Assembly: GCA_003142515.1 (NCBI GenBank)
Contig: PLMO01000166.1
Coordinates: forward strand, 34,776-75,769
Source: Bacteroidales bacterium
Lineage (GTDB): Bacteria > Bacteroidota > Bacteroidia > Bacteroidales > FEN-979
Reading direction: 5' to 3'
Length of the DNA stretch: 40,994 bases
The notes beneath the pieces were generated by a model. It was not told where the DNA came from, did not search any database, and was given only the letters and a program-made list of their open reading frames with translations. Position numbers and translations under genes: made by a program. Numbering within the stretch: position 1 is the stretch's first letter; the number at the start of each line of letters is the position of its first letter. Below are positions 23,710 through 32,144 of this stretch, piece by piece.

Positions 23710-24063
23710 TCAGAAGGTCAGGGTTTTGTCGCTATCCACCATCCATTGTACCAACTCCTTCATGGTACTGATTTCAGCTCCTTCAATTAGTTTGAGATCT
23801 TTAATACCCCTTGCTTCTGCACAGGTACCGCAGATCTTCACCTTCCCGCCTTTTGAAATAACTGAACGGATCATCCTTTCAATATTATAATATCCCTGAG
23901 GAGTATTTTGATTTGGTAGTGCAGCGGTTGCAGCATCTGCCATCAGGAAAATGCGAACTTCTGTACTTTCATCTTCTTTCTGAATGGTCATTGCCATGCG
24001 TAACGCATTGTAGGGTTTCTCAGTCCCATATGGGGCATCATTGATAATGATAAGGATTTTCAT
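23710..24063 (-). CDS. Cytoplasmic DsrE/TusD-like sulfur carrier protein
   Basis: This 117-residue protein has the DsrE fold: MKILIIINDAPYGTEKPYNALRMA, VRIFLMADA and YNIERMIRSVISKGGKVKICGTCAEARGI. The cysteine pair C78-G-T-C81 sits where DsrE and TusD carry the active persulfide-bearing cysteine. No signal peptide is present. It lies 33 bases downstream of an exported relative on the same strand. DsrE-family proteins shuttle sulfane sulfur and often accompany sulfur-oxidising Hdr-like complexes, so a link to the HdrA proteins here is attractive but unproven. Confidence 0.88.
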   Translation of the reverse strand: MKILIIINDAPYGTEKPYNALRMAMTIQKEDESTEVRIFLMADAATAALPNQNTPQGYYNIERMIRSVISKGGKVKICGTCAEARGIKDLKLIEGAEISTMKELVQWMVDSDKTLTF

Positions 24064-24096
24064 AGAAGAACGGGGTATCTGAAAAAAGGATAGTTG

Positions 24097-24516
24097 TTAA
24101 AATGTGACTAATTTATTGCACCAATTAACGATTTCGTACATGTCCTGCATTGTGGAAATTGGACACATCACGGAACCCTCCATTTTCCGGCTGGTCAGGC
24201 AGGTCCCGCATGCAAATATTTTTCCGCCGTTCTCGGAAAATTGCATTATCTGGTCATTCACCTTAAATTTTGTATTATCTAACTTCTCACATTCAACCCC
24301 TTTTCCCAACAAAAAAACTTTTACGGTATCTCCTTCACCCAATGAAAAATTCCCAAATCTGAACGCATTCCATACTGTTTCAGGGTCATTGGAATAGATG
24401 ATCATTCCAATTTTCATATTGGGATCGGAAATTGAATTCTTCATGGAAACGATGTTAGATTGACTGATTGCAAAGAGAGGAAGAAGAAATAAGAGAAAAA
24501 AAATGATCTTTTTCAT
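24097..24516 (-). CDS. Exported DsrE-family protein
   Basis: This 139-residue protein has a signal peptide (about residues 1-18, MKKIIFFLLFLLPLFAIS) and then a DsrE-like domain: MKIGMIIYSNDPETVWNAFRFG, VKVFLLGKGVECEKL and GGKIFACGTCLTSRK with C103 and C106. The motif CGTC is shared with the cytoplasmic neighbour, so one paralogue faces each side of the inner membrane. This suits sulfur or thiol handling in the periplasm, possibly linked with the nearby TSUP permease. Four cysteines in total are present in the mature protein besides the CxxC pair (C76, C118 and C133 among them), which may form disulfides. Confidence 0.85.
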   Translation of the reverse strand: MKKIIFFLLFLLPLFAISQSNIVSMKNSISDPNMKIGMIIYSNDPETVWNAFRFGNFSLGEGDTVKVFLLGKGVECEKLDNTKFKVNDQIMQFSENGGKIFACGTCLTSRKMEGSVMCPISTMQDMYEIVNWCNKLVTF

Positions 24517-24594
24517 GATTTCGTGTTTTTTTTGTATTGTTGCAAAGATAGAATTAAAAAAAAGGAATGATTTGCTTATTAATCATAAACTTTG

Positions 24595-25371
24595 ATGAAG
24601 ACCATTGTTATCTGTCCTCCAATAATTGAATATTTCGCGGTTGACGATATAAAACGTCATAATATCAATTAACCTACTGATTCTACTAAAGCATTTCAGC
24701 AGCATGAAGAATTGAGATCTGTCATTTCTGAATCAGGATGCGAAGTGATTCGGATTCCTGAACTGGCCTGCCATCCAAATTCCGTTTTTACACGCGACAC
24801 TTCTTTGGTGACACCAAAAGGATACGTCAGATTAAGAATGGGACTGGAATCAAGAAGAGGGGAAGAAGATTGGATGGCAAACCATTTAGAATCACTTGGG
24901 ATAAAAAAAGCAGGAAATATCATAGGAAATGGCACGGTAGAAGGCGGAGATGTGATTTTAACTGGCTTCATTGCTTTTGTGGGCCTTTCGAAGAGAACAA
25001 ATGAGGAGGGCGTTAACCTGCTATCAGCAATTTTAAACGCTATGAATTTCGAGGTTAGGTCTATCGAAGTTCCTCAACCATTTTTGCATCTGGGCGGTGC
25101 CATGAGTATTCTTTCTTCTAATGATGTTTTGTGTTGTCAGGGGATTTTCTCAATTGATTTCTTCAATGGTTTTAGTCGAATTGAAGTACCAAGAGATAGC
25201 TTTGTTTTCGGTAATGTAATATCTCTGGGGAATCATGAAGTTATTGCAGAAAATACGAATACGTTTGCGATTGATATTCTTAAACAAAATGGATATCATA
25301 TCCATTCAATCGATTTTTCAGAGTTCATCAAAGGAACTGGTGGTCTATCTTGTTTGATTTTACCGGTTTAA
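24595..25371 (+). pseudogene. DDAH-like amidinohydrolase interrupted by one in-frame stop
   Basis: An ATG at 24595 begins a frame reading MKTIVICPPIIEYFAVDDIK that reaches a TAA at 24670-24672. Without a shift it then continues as PTDSTKAFQQHEEL and on to 25371. The downstream 219 residues match dimethylargininase/arginine deiminase-type enzymes: ACHPNSVFTRDTSLV, TVEGGDVIL, VGLSKRTNEEGVN, FLHLGGAMS and the catalytic cysteine in GGLSC at the end. A CAA to TAA change would explain the stop. Restart at TTG 24712 would lose about 39 residues. It is therefore probably a recent pseudogene, unless the stop is read through or is a sequence error. The gene ends four bases before a DsrE-like gene fragment. 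Confidence 0.7.
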
Positions 25372-25374
25372 AGG

Positions 25375-25464
25375 CCTGAAGACCTGCGTCCGGGGGTTAT
25401 CATCGCCGAAAAAGACAAATTTTTCAACTTCACGAAAGGCAGGATTGTGACATTGGATTATTAA
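25375..25464 (+). pseudogene. 29-codon 3' fragment of a DsrE-like gene
   Basis: The fragment reads PEDLRPGVIIAEKDKFFNFT and then KGRIVTLDY before its stop. It matches the end of the ORF at 35529-35741 at 25 of 29 residues and about 82% of bases, with mostly synonymous changes. It starts right after the DDAH-like gene stop and has no start of its own. It is the remnant of a second member of this family whose front part was deleted. Confidence 0.75.
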
Positions 25465-25567
25465 TGTTTTTCCTGTCGTTGAATCGGAATATTGAATAAG
25501 TTGTTGGTTTAGCCAGATAATTTAGAACTCTGAGAATGACTTCATGAATTGAGAACGCGAACTTCAA

Positions 25568-26443
25568 TCAAGTTGATAAACCAACATTACTCCTGACCCA
25601 ACATGGCTTATCGGAAGGACTTTTAATTTTTTTAATGTGGTTATTCATGATCGTTTTACTAATCGCAAAACCCAATGCCGAGCCAACAAACACATCTGAA
25701 AACCAGTGGTCATTCTCATAGACTCGTGAAGTGGCAGTAAGCCCTGCCAAGGTATAGCAAACGATGGGAACCTATATTGTTTTACTATATGCTGTTGCCA
25801 GCACTGTTGCAATTGCAAAAACATTGGTGGAATGCCCTGAGGGAAATGAGCTGTTAATGGTCAGGTGAAACGGACCTTCCCAAATATTCGGATTGGGCGG
25901 AATATCATTATACGGTCGGTGACGTTGTATCAGCTGTTTCATTAGGGTGGAAAAAACGTTGGCTAAAATATAAGCTTCTACCCCCTTTAAGGCCGTGTAA
26001 CGTGCTTTATCATTTTTCGTTATTGCGCCCACTCCATAAAGTATGCCCATTGCCGGCAGAGCATATAATCCGCTGCCCAGTCGTTCTAATCCATATTTTG
26101 AGACGTTGCCCATAAAAGGATTCTGATTCTTCTCAACTACTATCTGAATCCACGCATCCTGTGTAAATAACACAGCTGTTACGACGACTACTCCGGAAAA
26201 CGCAATCCATTGATAATTATTCCAACGGTAAGGAGAGATAGCTATGTCTCGCGTATCTGTAGGCCATGATTTAAAATAGGCTTTGTCCGGGACGGTTGAA
26301 AGAGTCCGTTCATCTTTGGGGATATCACTCAGAGGTCTGTTAGGTATTGTATCCTCCTGTGCAAATGCATTGAATTGAATCACCATCAGTAACCCGATCA
26401 AATACAATGGGTGATTTTTCATTAAGGTCAGCATAATTGCCAA
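25568..26443 (-). pseudogene. PAP2-family phosphatase interrupted by an in-frame TAG
   Basis: On the minus strand a signal sequence (ending FNAFAQ) and several membrane helices are followed by the phosphatase motifs. Motif 1 is KQLIQRHRP (KX6RP) and motif 2 is PSGHS. After AYSKTI comes a TAG at 25772-25774, and the same frame continues VPIVCYTLAGLTATSRVYEN to motif 3 SRVYENDHWFSD (SRX5HX3D) and a final helix. Family members often have Trp where the stop lies, so a TGG to TAG change is likely. Without readthrough the product loses the catalytic histidine of motif 3. The enzyme would have hydrolysed a lipid phosphate or pyrophosphate. An alternative ATG lies at 26422. Confidence 0.78.
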
Positions 26444-26650
26444 ATTCGGGTTTCAATTATTTCAATTTAAAATAAGTATTGTTAAAATAGCACATGTTAG
26501 GATAGCTTCGATAACAAATTTTTTTCTTTCTCGTTCGGTTTGTTTCAATATTTTAACTCTAATTAAGATGAATTAAATCCCAAAAAGTTGGTTACATGAC
26601 AAATCTGTTTTGTTTTTATGAAGAAAGTCGGTATTCGTGGATAAAAAACA

Positions 26651-26681
26651 GCGTTCATGGGAACGATTTTACCATGAACGC
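26651..26681 (-). terminator. Rho-independent terminator after the PepSY-like gene
   Basis: On the minus strand GCGTTCATGG pairs perfectly with CCATGAACGC over an 11-base loop and is followed by TGTTTTTTAT. It lies 24 bases past the PepSY-like stop codon. The 200 bases beyond it (26444-26650) are A+T-rich and show no gene. Confidence 0.8.
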
Positions 26682-26704
26682 CGGCATTAATATGAAAAGA
26701 TCGG

Positions 26705-27166
26705 TTAGTCTTTCTCTTCGCTTTTATCTTTCACAGGTTCTTTTTTTATCAGAGTCCCCTCTGCATTTATGGCGACTTCCATCTTAGTTTTGCCGGTCTG
26801 GACTTCTAGCTCAAACACTTTCCCTTTGGCAGTTTCGGATACTTCTGATTTTAACAGTTTGTAACCAGGAAATTCCTTGACTAACGTTTTTGTAACAGCA
26901 ACAGGAATTTCCTTTTCGCCGATTTTGTATTCAGTTTCAAGCCAGGTGCCATTGGCATTGAAATTCGCAGAATACTCCTTGTTGTTCATGGTAAATTCTG
27001 CCTCCCACTCAGTAGCATTTTCCTTACCCCATTTTACTTTCTGGGCTCCTTTAAATTTCTGATCAAAATTGGTTTTTACCTTGGCAGGTAAATCTTTGGC
27101 ATTTTGTGCACATGCTGTTACACTGATTAGGGTTGCAGCGGCAATAACAAGAACTATATTTTTCAT
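26705..27166 (-). CDS. Exported PepSY-like (DUF2874-type) protein
   Basis: This 153-residue protein starts with a signal sequence ending VTACAQ, which fits a lipoprotein box with C19. Two PepSY-like beta-alpha repeats follow: LPAKVKTNFDQKFKGAQKVKWGKE...EWEAEFTMNNKEYSANFNANGTW and the second from VTKTLVKEFPGYKLLKSEVSE to NAEGTLIKKE. These small periplasmic proteins are abundant in Bacteroidota; relatives bind or inhibit, but no clear activity is known. The gene stands alone with its own terminator (26651-26681). The neighbouring 214 bases upstream (27167-27380) hold no recognisable gene. Confidence 0.88.
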   Translation of the reverse strand: MKNIVLVIAAATLISVTACAQNAKDLPAKVKTNFDQKFKGAQKVKWGKENATEWEAEFTMNNKEYSANFNANGTWLETEYKIGEKEIPVAVTKTLVKEFPGYKLLKSEVSETAKGKVFELEVQTGKTKMEVAINAEGTLIKKEPVKDKSEEKD

Positions 27167-27380
27167 CTTTAAAGAATTTTATTTGTTAAAACTGGTGCAA
27201 AAATAAATGGGAAATCTAAAGGAATATTTAAGTTGAAATTAATTCCACTTCAATTGATAAACTATGTCCATTCAATAAATTCTGAGAAATGAAATTTATA
27301 AGCAACCAGAGTTATACCAATAAAAATATGGTTCTTCGCAAAGATGCTACCAACCATTACAAAGTTAGTATCCTAGACTA

Positions 27381-28133
27381 TTATTTCAAATATGATTCAT
27401 AAAGTTTGTTATACTTGACAAAAACATAAAAAGCAGAAAATAGAGACCACACAAAACCCGGATACCCGTTTAGAAAATTACATCTGACAAAATATTGTCT
27501 AAAAAATTCAAATGGAAATCGAAGCATAGGCCTAAATTTACCAACCTTCATCCCTTTTTTTATTGCTTCATGTTTATAAATGCTACTGTATTCATTGAAT
27601 TTATTAAAGTAATGATGAATATCCGTATAACTATAATGCAATATTTCATTTCTTAGTTTTGTTAATGTTCCTTCAACTTTCACACTCTCATGTAATTTTA
27701 GTGTGTTAAAATCACCTTTATTTTTATTGAAAAGCCTTAGGTGCGGAAACTTATTTTCAGACCCATAGTTGAAAACTCTATTCATGAAAACTAATGTAAT
27801 AGGCACATAGAATCCATCTGTTGCAATAATTGGAAGCGATAGAATAGCAATAATTTCATCGCGCAAGGTATTAGTTACAACTTCGTCAGCATCTAAAGAA
27901 AAAATCCAATCGTATGAAGCTTTTTCAACGGCAAATTTCTTTTGTGCTCCATAACCTAAAAATGGCTGAACATAAACCTTGCAATTTTTGTATTCCTCGC
28001 AAATATCTATTGTCCTATCAGTACTATTCGAATCAATAATTATTATTTCGTCACTCCATTTAATAGATTCAAGAGTCGGACGAATACGATTTTCTTCATT
28101 AAAAGTAATAATAACAACACTAATTTTGTGCAT
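27381..28133 (-). CDS. Family 2 glycosyltransferase (WaaE/KdtX-like)
   Basis: This 250-residue protein has the GT-A fold: ISVVIITFNEENRIRPTLESI, EIIIIDSNSTDRT and the metal-binding DADE (residues 81-84) in WIFSLDADEVV. RLFNKNKGDFNTLKLHESVKVEG follows, and the C-terminus has aromatic helices (FEFFRQYFVRCNFLNGYPGFVWSLFSAFYVF). This layout is typical of lipopolysaccharide-core beta-1,4-glucosyltransferases such as WaaE. It lies 46 bases after the RND permease gene on the same strand but is unrelated in function and is richer in A+T, so it may have been acquired separately. The sugar and acceptor are unknown. Confidence 0.88.
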   Translation of the reverse strand: MHKISVVIITFNEENRIRPTLESIKWSDEIIIIDSNSTDRTIDICEEYKNCKVYVQPFLGYGAQKKFAVEKASYDWIFSLDADEVVTNTLRDEIIAILSLPIIATDGFYVPITLVFMNRVFNYGSENKFPHLRLFNKNKGDFNTLKLHESVKVEGTLTKLRNEILHYSYTDIHHYFNKFNEYSSIYKHEAIKKGMKVGKFRPMLRFPFEFFRQYFVRCNFLNGYPGFVWSLFSAFYVFVKYNKLYESYLK

Positions 28134-28179
28134 ATAAAAACAGAGTATTATATGACTTGAACAACCCCTCTCATAAGAC

Positions 28180-31100
28180 TCAAAGGTTTTTGCCAGCTGG
28201 AATTCTGATAAACGTTTTTAGTAAGCCTGGTAACACGATCAATAGCAATGGCAATGCGACAATGAAACCGCCGATGACTGCAATGGCCAATGGTTGGTGC
28301 ATTTGTGCTCCGGTTCCAATGCCTAATGCCAGGGGTAAAAGCGCAGCGATGGCTCCTGAAGCGGTCATTAAGTTAGGTCGTAATCGTGTCGAAACTGCCA
28401 ATACAAGTGCACTGCTACCTCCGTTTTTCACTTCCGATAAAAACTGATAGATCGTAAAAATTGAATTTTCACCAATGATCCCAATGATCATGATTAACCC
28501 GGTGTAACTGCCAACATTCAACGGTGTATTGGTTAGATATAATGCAATTACACTTCCTGATATACCTAACATGCTGATAAAAAGTACGATCAACGAAAAT
28601 TTCAAGTTCTTAAACATGAACAGAACCACGGTAAATACCAGCAAGCCACCGGAAATAAGGATTTTCAGCAATTCAGCAAAGGAATTCTGTTGCTCAGCAT
28701 AGGAGCCACCATATACGATCTGGTAAGATGACGGTAAACTTATATTCTTCATTTTATGCTGGATATCTTTCATCACGCTGCCCAGATCCCTGTTATTCAA
28801 TCTTGCTGTTACCACTCCCATGGATTGAAGGTTTTCTCTTTGGATTTCTGAAACCCCGCTTTGTATGGTAAAATCTGCAAACTCGGATAAAGGAAAATAA
28901 TCTCCGGCAGCGGTACATATTGATACTTGCCTTAAGTCATTCAGTGGTGTTTTATCATTTACAGGGAAGATCAGGCGGATATTGGTCAGCTGCTCCTTTT
29001 CGGGAACTGTTCCCACAACAGTGCCTTCCAAAAAAGAACTCGACTGCTCTTGCAACAGTGAAGAGGTAAGCCCGAATTGTTTCATTTTGCCTTCTTTTGG
29101 CAGGATTTTCATTACCGGGCCGATTACAACAATACCATTAAAAACATCGGCTGTGCCTTTTACTGTTTGGATGCTGTCAGCTACTTGTTTTGATAACCGG
29201 AGCAATTTATCGTGATCATTTCCAAAAATTTTTATTTCAACAGGTTGCACGCTGCTCATTAAATCACCAAGCATATCGGTGATTACCTGCCCAAAATCAA
29301 CGGTTAGTACAGGGAGTACACTTTCCACCTTTTTACGGATTTCATCCGTTACCTGTTCTGTAGTTCTCTTTCTTTTTTTGTGCAATTCAAGTAAATAATC
29401 TCCCCGGTTTGGTTCGGTTATAAAGAAACCCATTTGGGTTCCCGTGCGTCGCGAATAGGTCTTCACTTCAGGGATTGTTTCAATAATCTTATCTACTTCA
29501 TTCAACATCCGGTCAGTCTCTTCCAGTGATGTACCTGCCGGGCTGTTATAATCCAACACGATCGACCCTTCGTCCATGTCTGGGAGGAAGCCGGTTTTCA
29601 ACTTTGGAAGAATAAACAGGATGGAAATACTCAATAGAATAACGATTACAAAACTGATATATGGCTTTTTAATAAAGAATTCAAGCCACTTGTATCGTGG
29701 AATGCGAAATGGTTGAGTTTTCTTCGAAAAAGCTTTGTCATTCGAAAAAAGTAGGTAAATAACCGGCAAACCAAGCCAGGTTATAAGAAAGGAACAGATC
29801 AGCGTAATGATCATTGTTTCCGTCAGAATCTTAAAATAAGCGCCGGCAACACCTGTCATTAACTCAAATGGAATGAGGATAACAATGGTACTTAAGGAGG
29901 AACTCACCATGGCAGGAAAAAGAAACTGGATGGCTTTTCCCACAAGTTCCTTTGACTTCCGCTGAGGATAGGCCTCATGGGTGCGGTGAATTTGCTCCAC
30001 AACAATGATGGCATCGTCAATGATCAGACCGATAGCCGCTGCAATAGCGCCGATGGCCATGATATTAAAATCGTACCCGATAGAGATCAGTACAACGAAC
30101 GTGAGCGCCAGGGTTAATGGGATGGTGATCAGAAGTACTGAACTGGCTTTGAATGACCGCAGAAATACGATGACAACCAAGATTGCCAGCAATAATCCGA
30201 TCCAAAGTACATCGATAATGCTGCTGATGCTGTTTTGTACAAATTCGGCCTGGTTGTAATAGGGTTTCAAAACTACGCCTTTGGGCAATATTTGATTGAG
30301 TTCTTTAGCATTTTCAGATACTTGAGCTGCTACATCAATCAAGTTGCTGTTGGGTTGCTTTACAATAGCTACCAATGGAAAATCTTTGCCATCGGCTTTG
30401 ATTTTCACGTATTCATTTTGTTCTGAAATCTCCACCGAAGCGATATCCGAAATTTTGATCTGTCGCGCAGCATCGTTAAAAAGAACAAGGTTTTCGAGTT
30501 GTTCTTTATTCGAAATTGAAGCATCGGTCACAGTAAGATAAAGTCGCTTATAATCAATTGTAAAACCGTTTGATTTGATGAAGCCGGTTTGTTTAACTGC
30601 GTTTGCGATATCCTGCGTACTGATCTTTAATAGCTTTAATTTCTGAAGGTCAGGAATTATCCTGTATTCCTTGGTTTTGCCTCCGATTACCTGAACTGCA
30701 GACACGCCGGCTATTCTCGAAAAATAGGGCTTCACAGTATATTCGGCAATCAATTTCAATTCTACCTGGGTTTTCGTATCCGATTGGAGAGAATACCCCA
30801 TTACGGGTAAAATGGAGGGATTCATTTTTTCGATCGTAATTTCCACGTCGGGAGGCAAAGCATTCCTTATCTGAGTAATCCGTGATTCAACCTGTTGTTT
30901 GTCAAGGTCAATATCGGAACCCCAATCCATGAAAGCTGAAATTTCACAGCTCCCCATACTGGTTGTACTGCGAATAAGTTTCAGGTTCTCAACCTGTTTG
31001 ATGGCATTTTCGAGTGGTTTCGTAACTGAAACCATCATTTTGTCTACAGGTTGCTCTCCATGGTTGGCAATGATCTTAATTTTCGGGAAAGTAATATTGG

Positions 31101-31206
31101 GGAACAGGGACGTTTTCATATTTTTATACGATAACGCACCTCCTATTAAAATTAATAATAAGATGACTGCCACCGGGCTTTTAAACCGTACAAATATCTT
31201 TTCCAT
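28180..31206 (-). CDS. RND efflux transporter permease
   Basis: This 1008-residue protein has the RND plan: helix 1 near residues 11-27, a large periplasmic loop, helices 2-6, a second loop and helices 8-12. The fourth helix reads AAAIGLIIDDAIIVVEQIH (D about 397-398). The paired aspartates are typical of hydrophobe/amphiphile exporters, whereas metal exporters such as CusA have a single Asp there. It is encoded with an exported adaptor and an outer-membrane channel, and all three follow a two-component system. It should pump a small toxic compound from the periplasm using the proton gradient. The substrate is unknown. Confidence 0.92.
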   Translation of the reverse strand: MEKIFVRFKSPVAVILLLILIGGALSYKNMKTSLFPNITFPKIKIIANHGEQPVDKMMVSVTKPLENAIKQVENLKLIRSTTSMGSCEISAFMDWGSDIDLDKQQVESRITQIRNALPPDVEITIEKMNPSILPVMGYSLQSDTKTQVELKLIAEYTVKPYFSRIAGVSAVQVIGGKTKEYRIIPDLQKLKLLKISTQDIANAVKQTGFIKSNGFTIDYKRLYLTVTDASISNKEQLENLVLFNDAARQIKISDIASVEISEQNEYVKIKADGKDFPLVAIVKQPNSNLIDVAAQVSENAKELNQILPKGVVLKPYYNQAEFVQNSISSIIDVLWIGLLLAILVVIVFLRSFKASSVLLITIPLTLALTFVVLISIGYDFNIMAIGAIAAAIGLIIDDAIIVVEQIHRTHEAYPQRKSKELVGKAIQFLFPAMVSSSLSTIVILIPFELMTGVAGAYFKILTETMIITLICSFLITWLGLPVIYLLFSNDKAFSKKTQPFRIPRYKWLEFFIKKPYISFVIVILLSISILFILPKLKTGFLPDMDEGSIVLDYNSPAGTSLEETDRMLNEVDKIIETIPEVKTYSRRTGTQMGFFITEPNRGDYLLELHKKRKRTTEQVTDEIRKKVESVLPVLTVDFGQVITDMLGDLMSSVQPVEIKIFGNDHDKLLRLSKQVADSIQTVKGTADVFNGIVVIGPVMKILPKEGKMKQFGLTSSLLQEQSSSFLEGTVVGTVPEKEQLTNIRLIFPVNDKTPLNDLRQVSICTAAGDYFPLSEFADFTIQSGVSEIQRENLQSMGVVTARLNNRDLGSVMKDIQHKMKNISLPSSYQIVYGGSYAEQQNSFAELLKILISGGLLVFTVVLFMFKNLKFSLIVLFISMLGISGSVIALYLTNTPLNVGSYTGLIMIIGIIGENSIFTIYQFLSEVKNGGSSALVLAVSTRLRPNLMTASGAIAALLPLALGIGTGAQMHQPLAIAVIGGFIVALPLLLIVLPGLLKTFIRIPAGKNL

Positions 31207-31207
31207 G

Positions 31208-32134
31208 CTATTTTACGATTTTTACAACAGCGCCATCCGGTAAACCATAAGCTCCTTCAATAATTACAGGATCATTGATCGATATATCTTTGGAAATTAC
31301 TTCCACCATCCGGGTATTTTCAATTCCTGTTTTTACAGGTACTTTGACGGCAATGCTATCATGCAGGATTTTCATCACCCAGAATTCCTGTTGTGTTTCG
31401 TTGGTCAACAGCGCTTTTTTAGGGATCAGCAAGGCTTTTGAATGATTTAACCCAACGAATTGAACAATCACATTTAAATTCTCAGGCACCTGGCGGTTAC
31501 TTCGGACTTTAATCAGGATAATCTGCGTTTGTGATGTTTCATTTATTAAAGGCATGATCTTATAAATGTTCCCATCAAGGAAAGTGCTGTCGGGCAATAC
31601 TATTCTACATTCCATATTAATTTTGAGCCACCGGTTGTATTTAAATGGAACATTAACTTGTACCCTCATTTCTGTGTTTTCAACGATCGTGCAAAGCTGG
31701 CTGCCTTCAGACACATACATTCCCGTTGAATTGATATTCAAATCGCTTATGATTCCATCGGAAGGTGCAACTACTCTGATAATGCCGCTTTTTGAAGAGG
31801 AAATTGCGGGATCCAAACCTGAATTTTCCAGGGCTTTATTCTCTTTCGTTTGAATTTCGAAAAGAAGGTCGTTTTTTTTCACCATATCCCCATACTGGAT
31901 ACACACTTCTTTTAGATAGCCCGGGATGGATGAGATGACTGCATTTTTCTTCAGAAAAACTGATTTGCCGTTTAAACTGATGATTTCATCAATACTGCCA
32001 TTTAATACCGTCGTGGTTTTAACCGGTATTTTTTGGTTCGCGGTATTCTCCGGAATTTCTGTCTTTTTGATTCTACAGGAGACAAATGAAGTTAGCAATA
32101 TTCCTATATAACAAAGCGTTAACGCTGATTTCAT
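31208..32134 (-). CDS. RND periplasmic adaptor (membrane fusion) lipoprotein
   Basis: This 308-residue protein has a signal sequence with a possible lipobox cysteine (C20, TSFVSC). A biotinyl-lipoyl-like half motif follows (ISLNGKSVFLKKNAVISSIPGYLKEVCIQYGDMVKKNDLLFEI) and its partner (GIIRVVAPSDGIISDLNINSTGMYVSEGSQLCTI). Beta-barrel and membrane-proximal domains complete it. The short helical hairpin between the two half motifs suggests contact with TolC is made by few residues. Its stop lies one base before the permease start, so the two genes are coupled. It bridges the permease and the TolC-like channel. Confidence 0.9.
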   Translation of the reverse strand: MKSALTLCYIGILLTSFVSCRIKKTEIPENTANQKIPVKTTTVLNGSIDEIISLNGKSVFLKKNAVISSIPGYLKEVCIQYGDMVKKNDLLFEIQTKENKALENSGLDPAISSSKSGIIRVVAPSDGIISDLNINSTGMYVSEGSQLCTIVENTEMRVQVNVPFKYNRWLKINMECRIVLPDSTFLDGNIYKIMPLINETSQTQIILIKVRSNRQVPENLNVIVQFVGLNHSKALLIPKKALLTNETQQEFWVMKILHDSIAVKVPVKTGIENTRMVEVISKDISINDPVIIEGAYGLPDGAVVKIVK

Positions 32135-32144
32135 ATTAATTTTA

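Noticed and set aside
24595-26443. Alternative genetic code or stop-codon recoding explaining two in-frame stops.
   Set aside because: The two stops are different codons (TAA and TAG), and large conserved genes in the window read cleanly with standard stops, so point mutation or sequence error is simpler.
28180-32134. CusBA-type copper/silver efflux system.
   Set aside because: The fourth helix of the pump has paired aspartates as in drug-type RND pumps, and the adaptor lacks the Met-rich N-terminal segment of CusB.
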